From NCBI GenBank assembly GCA_902526165.1, contig CABZKA010000001.1, forward strand, positions 62,001 through 126,000: 64,000 nt of DNA, in the 5' to 3' direction. Below, piece after piece: positions 19,213-27,558 of this stretch (position 1 is the stretch's first letter; each line of letters starts with the position of its first letter). The notes beneath the pieces were generated by a model. The model searched no databases and was not told the DNA's origin. It was given only the letters and a program-made list of their open reading frames with translations. This DNA is from an uncultured Bacteroidota bacterium. GTDB lineage: Bacteria; Bacteroidota; Bacteroidia; Flavobacteriales; Flavobacteriaceae. A program made the position numbers and the translations under genes.

Positions 19213-20828
19213 ACAAGTTCACCGTCAATATAGGTTTGTATTACCTCTGTATTTGGAATTAAGTCTGCTTCGACTTCCATTATATTTTGATTTAAAACAA
19301 CAAAATCTGCACTTTTACCAACCTCCAGACTTCCTTTTTCATGTTCCTCAAAATTAAAATAAGCACCCCATATGGTCATGCCTTTTAACGTTTCCTCTCT
19401 GCTTAAGGAATTTTCCATTTGGAAACCGTTCTCTGGATAGCCTTTAAGATCTTTTCTTTCAACTGAACTGTAAAATGTGTGAAATGGATTTACTTTTTCA
19501 ACTGGAAAATCAGTTCCTAAAGCCACTCTATTTGAAGATTTGAGTAAGTCTTTAAATGCATATGCACCTTTTATTCTGCTACCTAATCTGTCATATGCCC
19601 AGTACATATCACTAGTGGCATGTGTGGGTTGGATCGAAGGTAAAATTTTATCGTTGTATAATTGAAATTCACTCACATCAACAATCTGTGAATGTTCAAT
19701 TCTCCAGCGTGGATCATCGATTTTACTAAGTACTTTATTGTACTCATTCAATAAAACAGAAACAGTTGAATCACCTATTGCGTGAGTGTTCATCTGAAAA
19801 CCCATTTCAGCAATTTCTTTTGCATAATACTTTAAATCATTTGCACTAGTTCTAAGAATCCCATAGTTATGAGGATCATCACAATAAGGGTTTTTCAATA
19901 CAGCTCCTCTAGATCCTAATGCCCCGTCACCGTATACCTTAAACGACCTGATATTTAGTTTTTTAGATTTATATATTCCTTCTTTTTTAAATTTTTCAAT
20001 ATTTTTTCTTGAAACACTAATCATTGCATATATTTTAATTTTCAAGTCATTCGATTTATGAAGACTATCAATAATAGATGTTATATTGGTACTTAAGCCC
20101 GCATCATCAACAGTTGTAAGACCATAACTAAAACAAATTTCTTCAGCCTGTTTCAATGCGTTAATTTTTTCATTCAAAGTTTTTTCAGGTAAAACTTGAT
20201 CAACAAGTGACATAGGACCATCAATTAATACGCCTGTTGGCTTATTGTCTTTTAATAGTACCAAACCTCCACGAACTAATGTATTTTTATCAATTCCGGA
20301 TAGTTTGAGAACATTATCATTTACTATATATGCATGTCCATCAATTCTCTCAAGAACCACTAATTTGTTCTTAAATTCCTCATTTAGTTTTGTGTTTACA
20401 GGAAAACTTTTTTTATCCCAATCATTCTGATCCCAACCTCTTCCCATTATTACATCAGTATCATTATTTAATTCATAGTTTTTTAATCTTTGAATAATTT
20501 CGTCAAAGGATTTTGTTTCTCTTAAATCAACAACCTGTTGGTCAAGACCTAGATTGTAAAAGTGACAATGAGAATCAATAATTCCAGGTATGATTGTCTG
20601 ACCATCTAAATCAATTATCTTTTTATAATTGTACTTCAAATCTAGATTATCAGAATCAATATCTATGATTTCTCCGTTTTTTATTGCCATGGATTTTGCA
20701 ATAGAAAATTCATCGTCAACAGTGTATATTTTGGCGTTTATTACTATTAAATCAACTTCATTTTTACCAAAACTGATAATTAAAAAAACAGCAATTAAAA
20801 AAAAGAGTTTAGAGTTTATTGATTTCAT
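19200..20828 (-). CDS. Exported amidohydrolase of the YtcJ type
   Basis: 542 residues from ATG 20828 (MKSINSKLFFLIAVFLIISFG, a probable signal or anchor sequence; no lipobox Cys). It belongs to the metal-dependent amidohydrolase superfamily: PGIIDSHCHF near residue 70 gives the HxH pair, followed by GDGALGSRGA, NTHAIGDST, RIEHSQIVD and GTDFPVEKVNPFHTF, which carry the remaining metal ligands. Such enzymes hydrolyse N-acyl or cyclic amide bonds; the substrate here is unknown. The start overlaps the end of recX by 20 bases, so the two are co-transcribed. Confidence 0.85.
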   Translation of the reverse strand: MKSINSKLFFLIAVFLIISFGKNEVDLIVINAKIYTVDDEFSIAKSMAIKNGEIIDIDSDNLDLKYNYKKIIDLDGQTIIPGIIDSHCHFYNLGLDQQVVDLRETKSFDEIIQRLKNYELNNDTDVIMGRGWDQNDWDKKSFPVNTKLNEEFKNKLVVLERIDGHAYIVNDNVLKLSGIDKNTLVRGGLVLLKDNKPTGVLIDGPMSLVDQVLPEKTLNEKINALKQAEEICFSYGLTTVDDAGLSTNITSIIDSLHKSNDLKIKIYAMISVSRKNIEKFKKEGIYKSKKLNIRSFKVYGDGALGSRGAVLKNPYCDDPHNYGILRTSANDLKYYAKEIAEMGFQMNTHAIGDSTVSVLLNEYNKVLSKIDDPRWRIEHSQIVDVSEFQLYNDKILPSIQPTHATSDMYWAYDRLGSRIKGAYAFKDLLKSSNRVALGTDFPVEKVNPFHTFYSSVERKDLKGYPENGFQMENSLSREETLKGMTIWGAYFNFEEHEKGSLEVGKSADFVVLNQNIMEVEADLIPNTEVIQTYIDGELVYSK

Positions 20829-21270
20829 TGTAAATGATTGCATGTTCCCAACCTCGGTAGTTAAAATAATCAAAAATTTTTTTTTTTATCACAATTTTCT
20901 TTTCATTTTTGAATTTTTCAACCATATAATAAAAACGTTGTTTAAATTTATTTTTATAATTATCCTCATCAATTTGTCTCATTGCGATCTCTATATTTTT
21001 TTTTGATATTGATCTTTTTTTTAATTCTAAACTCAATCTAACTCTTCCCCAATTTTTATTTTTGAATTTACCTCTTACAAAACTTTCTGAGAAGCGTGTT
21101 TCGTTTAAATAATCATCAGAAATTAATTTACTAATTACTTCGTTAATGTCAGAGTCAGAAGAACTATATGTTCTCAGTTTCTTGTAAACTTCCAAATGAC
21201 ACCTTTCTTGATATGAACAATAATACTCTCCTTTTTTAAGAAGATCTGGAATACTTAAGTATTTATTCAC
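20809..21270 (-). CDS. recX: RecX-family regulator of RecA
   Basis: 153 residues from a GTG start, usual size. RecX binds RecA filaments and limits recombination. The three-helix repeats are visible: CHLEVYKKLRTY, INEVISKLISDDYLNETRFSESFVRGKF and WGRVRLSLELKKRSISKKNIE. The C-terminus is extremely rich in lysine. It begins only ten bases after the T-run of the rng terminator; no TAnnTTTG element is seen there, so it may rely on read-through or a promoter inside rng. It overlaps the amidohydrolase start. Confidence 0.85.
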   Translation of the reverse strand: MNKYLSIPDLLKKGEYYCSYQERCHLEVYKKLRTYSSSDSDINEVISKLISDDYLNETRFSESFVRGKFKNKNWGRVRLSLELKKRSISKKNIEIAMRQIDEDNYKNKFKQRFYYMVEKFKNEKKIVIKKKIFDYFNYRGWEHAIIYNEINKL

Positions 21271-21280
21271 TTCACTTAAT

Positions 21281-21308
21281 ATAAAAAAAAAAGCGGCATA
21301 AGCCGCTT
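21281..21308 (-). terminator. Intrinsic terminator of rng
   Basis: Read on the minus strand, AAGCGGC (21308-21302) pairs with GCCGCTT (21297-21291) around a TTAT loop and is followed by a run of ten bases that are nearly all T. It begins directly after the rng stop codon. Confidence 0.85.
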
Positions 21309-22859
21309 TTAATTATGATTAATCTTTCCTTTTATGTTGAAAAATCTGTAGTGCAGATAAGTATATGAATCCCTTGGTATAACCTTGATCCATTTTTTAT
21401 ACTTAAAAAACCACATAACCCTTTTGGAAATAAAACCTTTCGTAATGTAAGCTGCAATGAAAGGATGTAAATGCAACTTAAGATTCTTATTTGAAATATA
21501 TTTATTCTTAAGGATTTTTTCTATGGAATTATTAATCTTATCTATAATGACAATTGGAGCTTCAATTTTTCCATTACTGTTTGGATTGTTTTCTTTTGTA
21601 GTAATATTCATTTCAGGTCTTACTCTTTGCCTGGTCATTTGAATCAACCCAATTTTACTAAGAGGTAGTACTTTGTGTTTCGCTCTGTCTGATTCCATTT
21701 CAGATTTGAAATGATCAAACAATTTTTTCCTATTCTCCACTTTTATCATATCAATGAAATCTAGGACAATTATTCCACCCATATCCCTGAGTCTTAATTG
21801 TCTCGCAATTTCAGATGCAGCAATTAAATTAACTTCTAATGCTGTTTCTTCTTGATTAGAACTTTTATTTGAACGATTTCCACTATTGACATCGACAACA
21901 TGAAGAGCTTCTGTGTGTTCAATAATTAGGTAAGCACCCTTACTCATTGACACTGTTCTTCCAAATGCTGATTTTATTTGACGTTCAATACTGAAATGTT
22001 CAAAAATTGGAGTATCAGATTTATAATATTTAACAATTGAATTTTTACTAGGAGCAATTTGCTCAATATAGTCTTTTAGCTCATAGCATAAATTTTTGTT
22101 ATTACAATACACACCTTTAAATTTTTCGTCGAAAACATCTCTGAGTATAGAGGAACCTCTATTTAATTCGCTCAGGATTCGTGAAGGTACTTTCGAACCA
22201 TTAATTTTTTTACAAAGATTTATCCACTGAGTGTATAAACTCTGTAAATCTTTACTTAATTCAGCTGTTTTTTTCCCTTGAGCAACAGTTCGGATTATAA
22301 CACCAAAACCTTTTGGTCTAAATTCTTGAATTAAATCCTTTAATCTATTCCTCTCATCTCTGCTTCTAATTTTTTGAGAAACAGAAATTCTATTGGAAAA
22401 AGGGATTAGAACTAGAAATCGACCGGCAAATGAAAGCTCTGAACTGATTCTAGGGCCTTTCGTTGAAATTGGTTCTTTTATAATTTGAACTAGGAGTTTT
22501 TGATTTGAATTTATTACATCATCAATTTTTCCTTGTTTTTCAATTTCTTTTTCAAACTTAAATTTTTCGAGAGAATAATTAGTGATTTTCCCATCACTAA
22601 CTAAGTTCGCAAATTTAATAAGAGATTTTACTCTTGGGCCTAAATCATGGTAGTGAAGAAAAGCATCTTTTTCATATCCTACATCAACAAAGGATGCATT
22701 CAAGCCTGAGATTGTTTTTTTTACTTTTGAAATAAAAATATCACCAACCCCAAATTTGTTATTATCTTTTTCCCTGTGTAGCTCTATAAGTCTACCATCT
22801 TGTAAAAGAGCATAATCTACAGCTGAATTAATTGATCTTACAATTAATTCTTTATTCAC
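21309..22859 (-). CDS. rng: Ribonuclease E/G family endoribonuclease
   Basis: 516 residues from a GTG start. RNase E/G cuts single-stranded RNA in mRNA turnover and rRNA processing. An S1 domain lies near residues 35-125 (GDIFISKVKKTISGLNASFVDVG), followed by the RNase H-like and DNase I-like regions. The two magnesium-binding aspartates are Asp323 in HVVDVNSGN and Asp367 in IIVLDFIDM. The CPxC zinc-link cysteines that join E. coli RNase E subunits are absent; the region reads NITTKENNPNSNGKIEAP. The scaffold tail of RNase E is missing, so this is RNase G-like. It ends an operon with HU and a 29-residue basic protein. Confidence 0.93.
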   Translation of the reverse strand: MNKELIVRSINSAVDYALLQDGRLIELHREKDNNKFGVGDIFISKVKKTISGLNASFVDVGYEKDAFLHYHDLGPRVKSLIKFANLVSDGKITNYSLEKFKFEKEIEKQGKIDDVINSNQKLLVQIIKEPISTKGPRISSELSFAGRFLVLIPFSNRISVSQKIRSRDERNRLKDLIQEFRPKGFGVIIRTVAQGKKTAELSKDLQSLYTQWINLCKKINGSKVPSRILSELNRGSSILRDVFDEKFKGVYCNNKNLCYELKDYIEQIAPSKNSIVKYYKSDTPIFEHFSIERQIKSAFGRTVSMSKGAYLIIEHTEALHVVDVNSGNRSNKSSNQEETALEVNLIAASEIARQLRLRDMGGIIVLDFIDMIKVENRKKLFDHFKSEMESDRAKHKVLPLSKIGLIQMTRQRVRPEMNITTKENNPNSNGKIEAPIVIIDKINNSIEKILKNKYISNKNLKLHLHPFIAAYITKGFISKRVMWFFKYKKWIKVIPRDSYTYLHYRFFNIKGKINHN

Positions 22860-22937
22860 AATTAATAATTTTAGTTAAACTTTTTTTATCGAGTTTAATT
22901 TATTTAAACTCTAAATTTCAATGATCGTACAGACCTA

Positions 22938-23027
22938 TTACTTTTTCTTGTGTCTGTTGGCTCTACTCCTTTTTTTTCTTTTGTGGGTAGCAACCTTGTG
23001 TCTTTTTCTTTTTTTTCCGCTAGGCAT
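22938..23027 (-). CDS. 29-residue arginine/lysine-rich protein, probable ribosomal component
   Basis: A 29-codon reading frame on the minus strand, ATG at 23027 and TAA at 22938-22940. It starts MPSGKKRKRHKVATHKRKK and ends RHKKK; most of its residues are Lys, Arg or His. It lies 3 bases behind HU and 78 bases ahead of rng. Very similar short proteins occur at this place in Bacteroidota and resemble the AURKAIP1/COX24 domain of mitochondrial mS38 and the actinobacterial small-subunit protein bS22. A structural role in the ribosome is therefore likely but inferred. It is too short for many gene finders and easily missed. Confidence 0.8.
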   Translation of the reverse strand: MPSGKKRKRHKVATHKRKKRSRANRHKKK

Positions 23028-23030
23028 AAA

Positions 23031-23312
23031 TTAGTTGTTATTTTTTACGTCTTCCACAAAAATTTTAGCTGGTTTGAAAGACGGTATTGAATGAGCTGGT
23101 ATTTTTATTGTGACATTTTTTGAAATATTTCTTCCAGTTTTTTCAGCTCTTTTTTTCACTATAAAACTCCCGAAACCTCTTAAATAAACATTTTCACCTT
23201 CATTCAATGAGTTTTTAACTTCTTCCATAAAATCCTCGACAGTTGCAAGCACCTCATTTTTTTCTAGTCCTAAATTTGATGCTATTTTAGCTACTAATTC
23301 TGCTTTCGTCAT
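23031..23312 (-). CDS. HU/IHF-family DNA-binding protein
   Basis: 93 residues, standard size. HU dimers bend and compact DNA. The N-terminal helices MTKAELVAKIASNLGLEKNEVLATVEDFMEEV are followed by the beta-arm region: GENVYLRGFGSFIVKKRAEKTGRNISKN, then IPAHSIPSFKPAK. The arm contains IPAHSIPSF where many HUs have IPA-x-x-VPAF. It is the first gene of the HU - basic protein - rng operon and has a -7 element TATATTTG at 23344-23351. Confidence 0.94.
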   Translation of the reverse strand: MTKAELVAKIASNLGLEKNEVLATVEDFMEEVKNSLNEGENVYLRGFGSFIVKKRAEKTGRNISKNVTIKIPAHSIPSFKPAKIFVEDVKNNN

Positions 23313-23343
23313 ATTTCTTTAATTTTTTTAAATTTTTGATTGC

Positions 23344-23351
23344 CAAATATA
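23344..23351 (-). promoter_or_regulatory. -7 promoter element of the HU operon
   Basis: TATATTTG on the minus strand is an exact match; it gives a leader of about 28 bases before the HU ATG. Confidence 0.5.
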
Positions 23352-23390
23352 TAAATTTATATTCTCTTATAATTCTTTAAGATATATTTT

Positions 23391-24440
23391 TTGATACAAA
23401 CATTACCCGATATTGATCTTTCAAAAAAGTTGATGAAATGGTATTCGACCAATAAAAGAGATCTTCCCTGGAGAAAAATAAAAGATCCATACTCTGTCTG
23501 GGTCTCTGAAATTATCCTTCAACAAACAAGAATAGAAACAGGAATTAGATATTATTTAAACTTTATTAAAAAATATCCTAATGTCAAAGTTTTAGCACGA
23601 TCCAGTAAACAACAACTTTTAAAAACATGGGAGGGTTTAGGTTATTACTCAAGAGTACTCAACATGCATAAAGCTGCAAATCAAGTTTTATTGATTCATG
23701 AGGGTGTTTTTCCTAAAGATTACTTTTCACTAATCGATTTACCAGGTATTGGTGACTATACGGCCTCTGCAATAAGTTCAATTTGTAATAATGAGAAACA
23801 AGGGGTTGTAGATGGAAATGTTTTACGATTTGTTTCAAGATTATTAAAAATTGATGACTCAATTGATTCTTTAACAACGAAAAAACAAATCAAAAAATAT
23901 ATTACTGAAAAGATGTCTTCATCAAACCCAGGTGATTTTAATGAGGCGATAATGGATTTTGGTTCTACCGTGTGTAAACCCAAAAATTTTTATTGTAATA
24001 GTTGTATTTTCGCCTTAGACTGTCAAGCAAACTTATCAGATTTAGTAAAAAATTATCCAGTAAAATCAAAAAAAAATAAAGTTGTAAAAAAAGAAATGAG
24101 TTATGTTATAATACTATCTCAAAATCAAAAAATTTTTTTAAAAAAAAGATCAGACAAGGGAATTTGGAAAAATTTATTTGAGTTTTTTTTGATAGAAAGC
24201 AATAATAAACCATTAACAAATGAGTTGATCATAGAAAATTTATCTAAAAAATTCACACTAAAGTCTAACAAAATCAAATTCATAAAATCTGTCAAACACA
24301 AGTTGTCGCACATTGAACTTAAGATTAACTTTTATTTAATAAAAGTTAAAAATCCAAAATCCAAAATGTATGATTTAAGTAGTTTAGGAAGAATACCTTT
24401 TCCAAGACCTTTAAAAGTCATTTTAGATGATATACTCTAA
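23391..24440 (+). CDS. mutY: A/G-specific adenine DNA glycosylase
   Basis: 349 residues from TTG 23391 (MIQTLPDIDLSKKLMKWYS); an internal ATG would cut into the conserved start. MutY removes adenine mispaired with 8-oxoguanine. The catalytic Glu40 is in SEIILQQTR, the helix-hairpin-helix is LPGIGDYTASAI, and Asp141 is in VVDGNVLRF. The iron-sulphur cluster ligands are Cys195, Cys202, Cys205 and Cys211 (C-x6-C-x2-C-x5-C). A C-terminal MutT-like domain that checks for 8-oxoG begins near residue 232. The gene is divergent from HU and leads into ssb and gldD, an order common in Flavobacteriia. Confidence 0.95.
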   Translation: MIQTLPDIDLSKKLMKWYSTNKRDLPWRKIKDPYSVWVSEIILQQTRIETGIRYYLNFIKKYPNVKVLARSSKQQLLKTWEGLGYYSRVLNMHKAANQVLLIHEGVFPKDYFSLIDLPGIGDYTASAISSICNNEKQGVVDGNVLRFVSRLLKIDDSIDSLTTKKQIKKYITEKMSSSNPGDFNEAIMDFGSTVCKPKNFYCNSCIFALDCQANLSDLVKNYPVKSKKNKVVKKEMSYVIILSQNQKIFLKKRSDKGIWKNLFEFFLIESNNKPLTNELIIENLSKKFTLKSNKIKFIKSVKHKLSHIELKINFYLIKVKNPKSKMYDLSSLGRIPFPRPLKVILDDIL

Positions 24441-24451
24441 TGATGTTTTAT

Positions 24452-24459
24452 TATATTTG
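24452..24459 (+). promoter_or_regulatory. -7 promoter element of ssb
   Basis: TATATTTG, exact match, ends four bases before the ssb ATG; the transcript should start at the A of the start codon or within a base or two of it. Confidence 0.5.
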
Positions 24460-24463
24460 AGAG

Positions 24464-24901
24464 ATGAGTGGATCTCTAAATAAAGTAATGTTAATTGGAA
24501 ACCTGGGTGATGATGTTAAAATGGTAAATTTTGATGACGGAGGTTGTTTGGGAAGATTTCCAATTGCAACAAACGAAAGTTATAATAATAAACAAACAGG
24601 GGAAAAAGTCGTAAACACCGAATGGCACAATGTAGTTGTCAAAAATAAAGCTGCAGAAATCTGTGCAAAATATTTAAAGAAAGGTGATAAGGTTTATGTT
24701 GAAGGTAAATTAAAAACAAGAAAATGGAAGGGAGATGATGGTATCCAAAGGTATTCAACTGAAGTTCACGTTTCTGAGTTCAACTTTTTATCTAATAAAA
24801 ACGATATGTCAGGTTCAGTCGTTAATGAATCGACAACTACTCCTTTACCCTCTCAACAATCAACGGGTTCAGCTGAAAATTCAGATGATCTACCTTTCTA
24901 A
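24464..24901 (+). CDS. ssb: Single-stranded DNA-binding protein
   Basis: 145 residues. SSB coats single-stranded DNA in replication and repair. The OB fold covers residues 1-110 (LNKVMLIGNLGDDVKM, NTEWHNVVVKNKAAEICAKYLKKGDKVYVEGKLKTRKW). A short Ser/Thr/Gln-rich linker leads to the acidic tip SDDLPF at the C-terminus, which recruits partner proteins. The ATG is four bases behind a -7 element, so the mRNA is predicted to be leaderless. gldD follows. Confidence 0.95.
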   Translation: MSGSLNKVMLIGNLGDDVKMVNFDDGGCLGRFPIATNESYNNKQTGEKVVNTEWHNVVVKNKAAEICAKYLKKGDKVYVEGKLKTRKWKGDDGIQRYSTEVHVSEFNFLSNKNDMSGSVVNESTTTPLPSQQSTGSAENSDDLPF

Positions 24902-24946
24902 AATCGATTTATAAATTTTGAATTTATTAGTTAACCGGTGAGTTAA

Positions 24947-25495
24947 ATGAGAATTTTTTGTGTAATATTTTTTTTTGTTTTAGTTGCTTGTGATTCGGAT
25001 CAGCTAGTCAGGCAAAATGCATTTTTTGCACCAGAATTTAAAAATTCAAACTATAATTTATTTGAATCACCTTGCTGTTTCACTTTTTCAAAAAATAATA
25101 TTGCAAAAATTGAAACAGTTGATGATTGTAATTTTAATATTATTTACAATGACTTTAAAGCTGAAATTTTTCTCACTACAATTAATTTGAATAATAACTT
25201 TGGAGAAGTAAATAAAATATTTGAAGAAAAAATATTTGAGAACTCCTCAAATGCAATAGAAATCAAAGTAAGTGAATATGTAGATAGTAAAGTTTCAGTT
25301 TATTCCAGAATGTTTAAATATGTTGGTAATGCTCCCAGCAATGTTCAGTTTTATTTGACAGACTCTGTCTCAAATTTTCTGGCAGGAAGTTTGTTTTTCA
25401 AAACTGAACCTAAATATGATTCTTTGCTTCCTTACATAAATTATATTAATGTTGATTTAAAGAAACTCATTGAGAGTTTTGAATGGAATAAATGA
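24947..25495 (+). CDS. gldD: Gliding motility lipoprotein GldD
   Basis: 182 residues. The signal peptide ends at a lipobox Cys15 (FVLVACDSD). GldD is a lipoprotein required for gliding and type IX secretion in Flavobacterium. The match rests on the C-terminal half, RMFKYVGNAPSNVQFYLTDSVSNFLAGSLFFKTEPKYDS, which follows the GldD pattern of a small G(N)A-x-(S/N)-x-x-QF-Y-x-TDS motif, and on its position directly after ssb. Its stop overlaps the DMT exporter start as ATGA. Other gld genes are not in the window. Confidence 0.85.
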   Translation: MRIFCVIFFFVLVACDSDQLVRQNAFFAPEFKNSNYNLFESPCCFTFSKNNIAKIETVDDCNFNIIYNDFKAEIFLTTINLNNNFGEVNKIFEEKIFENSSNAIEIKVSEYVDSKVSVYSRMFKYVGNAPSNVQFYLTDSVSNFLAGSLFFKTEPKYDSLLPYINYINVDLKKLIESFEWNK

Positions 25496-26370
25496 CCAAT
25501 TATAATAAAAAGTGGATTCTTTTATTGATTTTGTCCGTAATATGGGGAAGCTCGTTCATATTGATAAAAAAAAGTTTAGTTGGTTTAACACCACTTCAAG
25601 TTGGAAGCTTGAGAATTATCTTTACAGCGATTGTAATATCTATCTATTCATATTCCTCACTTAAAGAAATACCAAAAAAAAGCTGGAAGTGGATTGTTTT
25701 GACTGCTTATGTAGGTACATTTTTCCCTGTTTACTTGGTGAGTTTTGGACAGACCGAAATTGAAAGTGGCTTAGCATCAATCATTACAACTTTGACACCA
25801 ATAAATACCTTAATAATTGGAATTATTTTTTTCAGCCTAACTTTTACAATGAAGCAGGTAGTAGGTTTGGTTGTTGCTTTTTTTGGTGGGATCCTTCTAC
25901 TATATAACGGTGGGGTATCGCCTGATTATAATATTTACTTTTCAATTTTTATTTTTTTTACAACAGTTGGTTATGGAGCATCTGTCAATTTAATAAAAAC
26001 TTACTTAACACAAATTCCACCATCAGCCGTTACAGCTGGGATTTTTCTTTCAATATTGCCGCCTGCTGTTTTTACTTTATTTTACTCTGATTTTTTTGCT
26101 TTAAGTTTTAGTCAAAGCACTATATATGAATCGCTAATTTTTGTTTTTCTACTAGCATTGTTTAGTAGTGCGATAGCTCAAACACTTTTCAACAAGTTTG
26201 TTAAGTTAGCTTCTCCCTTGTTCGCTTCAGCAGTTACATACTTGATGCCAATAGTGGCAATTTTTTGGGGGGTGATTGATGGGGAGGTTTTAACACTAAA
26301 ACAGTATGTTGCAACTATAATTATTCTTTCTGGTGTGTATCTTGTGAATAATAAAGCAAAGACTAATTAA
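25492..26370 (+). CDS. EamA/DMT-superfamily transporter
   Basis: 292 residues with ten hydrophobic segments in two EamA repeats. Landmarks are ILLILSVIWGSSFILIKKSL at the start, LTPINTLIIGIIFF, and in the second half ASPLFASAVTYLMPIVAIFWG. Members export metabolites or amino acids across the inner membrane; the solute cannot be inferred. Translation is coupled to gldD by an ATGA overlap. The end overlaps the convergent LolA-like gene by 8 bases. Confidence 0.88.
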   Translation: MTNYNKKWILLLILSVIWGSSFILIKKSLVGLTPLQVGSLRIIFTAIVISIYSYSSLKEIPKKSWKWIVLTAYVGTFFPVYLVSFGQTEIESGLASIITTLTPINTLIIGIIFFSLTFTMKQVVGLVVAFFGGILLLYNGGVSPDYNIYFSIFIFFTTVGYGASVNLIKTYLTQIPPSAVTAGIFLSILPPAVFTLFYSDFFALSFSQSTIYESLIFVFLLALFSSAIAQTLFNKFVKLASPLFASAVTYLMPIVAIFWGVIDGEVLTLKQYVATIIILSGVYLVNNKAKTN

Positions 26371-27049
26371 AATCATTTTCATCAAAGACTTCATTGAATT
26401 TAATTTCATCAAATTCAATTGTAATGGTTTGCATACCATTAATAATCTCCGTTTTGAAAGGATATAAAATTCCATCTACATCTTTATAATCTGAAAATTT
26501 TCTGGTAGTTGTTATTGAGTTACCCTCTACTTCCATAGTTTCTTCACTCCTATCCAGAAGCCCTGTATTTACATCATAATACTTAAGTGTTTTATCATCA
26601 ATTCTAACTTTGATTAATTCACTACCTCCAATGGTGATATATCCATCAATTTTCAGAACAGTTGAATCATAGTATAATTCTTCGAAAATCCCTTTTTTTG
26701 ATTTTGAACTATTTATCTGATCTTCGCTAAATGGAACATTTTGACCCATTTGCTCCATATATCCATTATTACCATTAAATTTTTGTTTCATTATAGTTCC
26801 AATCTCAGGGGCACTCATTTCAAGTGAGGTTAAATTAGGATTTTGTTGTTTAATAACTACAGATGGTTTGAATGGTGCCTGTGGAATTTCAAAATTTCCT
26901 GACATTTTGATTGATTCGACTGATTCTAATTTATCCTTTCCTCCAATTGCCTCAATATATTGAGAAATAACTTCTTTAGGCGAAATACCGTCTTGGCTGT
27001 ATGAATTGATAAATAATAGAAATGCAAAAAGTGATAATATATTTTTCAT
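26363..27049 (-). CDS. LolA-like exported protein
   Basis: 228 residues with a signal peptide (MKNILSLFAFLLFINSYSQ). The mature part shows the half-barrel lipoprotein-carrier pattern: VISQYIEAIGGKDKLESVESIKMSG, TTRKFSDYKDVDGILYPFKTEI, and ITIEFDEIKFNEVFDENDF. This is the outer-membrane lipoprotein-sorting-like group common in Bacteroidota, often attached to M16 peptidase genes, which are not present here. A periplasmic lipid- or lipoprotein-binding role is probable but not proven. Its divergent upstream region is shared with the rplU promoter. Confidence 0.7.
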   Translation of the reverse strand: MKNILSLFAFLLFINSYSQDGISPKEVISQYIEAIGGKDKLESVESIKMSGNFEIPQAPFKPSVVIKQQNPNLTSLEMSAPEIGTIMKQKFNGNNGYMEQMGQNVPFSEDQINSSKSKKGIFEELYYDSTVLKIDGYITIGGSELIKVRIDDKTLKYYDVNTGLLDRSEETMEVEGNSITTTRKFSDYKDVDGILYPFKTEIINGMQTITIEFDEIKFNEVFDENDFN

Positions 27050-27107
27050 ATGAGCAATTTAACCAATTTTTAGCGCAAAAGTTGTCTCTTCAAATATTAA
27101 ATGTTTT

Positions 27108-27139
27108 TTGTTCAATTTATTGAGATTTAATTATATTTG
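27108..27139 (+). promoter_or_regulatory. Promoter of rplU-rpmA
   Basis: TTG at 27108-27110 (inside TTTTTTG) and TATATTTG at 27132-27139 are 21 bases apart, fitting the Bacteroidota -33/-7 arrangement. Initiation near 27143 gives a leader of about nine bases. It also shows that a TTG at 27137 cannot be the rplU start, since it lies in the promoter. Confidence 0.6.
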
Positions 27140-27151
27140 CCCCGCTACAAT

Positions 27152-27535
27152 ATGAATGCGATAGTTGAAATTTCTGGTAAACAGTACAATGTTGGAAAAA
27201 ATACCAAGCTTTTTGTTGATAAATTACAAGAAAAAGAAGGTTCCAAAATTACATTTGAAAATGTGTTGATGGTTGACAATGGATCAAACACTAAAATTGG
27301 TAATCCTGTTGTTGCTGGTGCATCTGTCGAAGCAAAAATTGTTAAGCATTTTAAAGATAAAAAAGTTATCGTTTTCAAGAAGAAAAGAAGAAAAGGATAT
27401 AAAGTCAAAAATGGCCACAGGCAACAGATGACTGAGATTATCATTGAAAAGGTTAACGAAAAATCTGCTTCTAAGCCTAAAGTACCGACCAAGTCAAATG
27501 AAGTAAAACCAAAGACTAAGGCAAAAAAACAATAA
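27152..27535 (+). CDS. rplU: 50S ribosomal protein L21
   Basis: 127 residues from ATG 27152 (MNAIVEISGKQYNVGKNTKLFVDKL). L21 binds 23S rRNA in the large subunit. The body ends with KKRRKGYKVKNGHRQQMTEIIIEKV, the conserved L21 C-terminus. A Lys/Pro/Ser-rich tail of about 28 residues follows (KSASKPKVPTKSNEVKPK...), longer than in E. coli. It forms the usual pair with rpmA, 23 bases downstream. Confidence 0.96.
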   Translation: MNAIVEISGKQYNVGKNTKLFVDKLQEKEGSKITFENVLMVDNGSNTKIGNPVVAGASVEAKIVKHFKDKKVIVFKKKRRKGYKVKNGHRQQMTEIIIEKVNEKSASKPKVPTKSNEVKPKTKAKKQ

Positions 27536-27558
27536 GTAAAACAAAAAAATAATTTAAA

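Noticed and set aside
24935..24946. TTAAC...GTTAA repeat before gldD as an operator
   Set aside because: Five-base AT-rich arms are expected by chance at this base composition.
27137..27151. TTG start for rplU
   Set aside because: It overlaps the -7 promoter element; ATG 27152 matches the L21 N-terminus.
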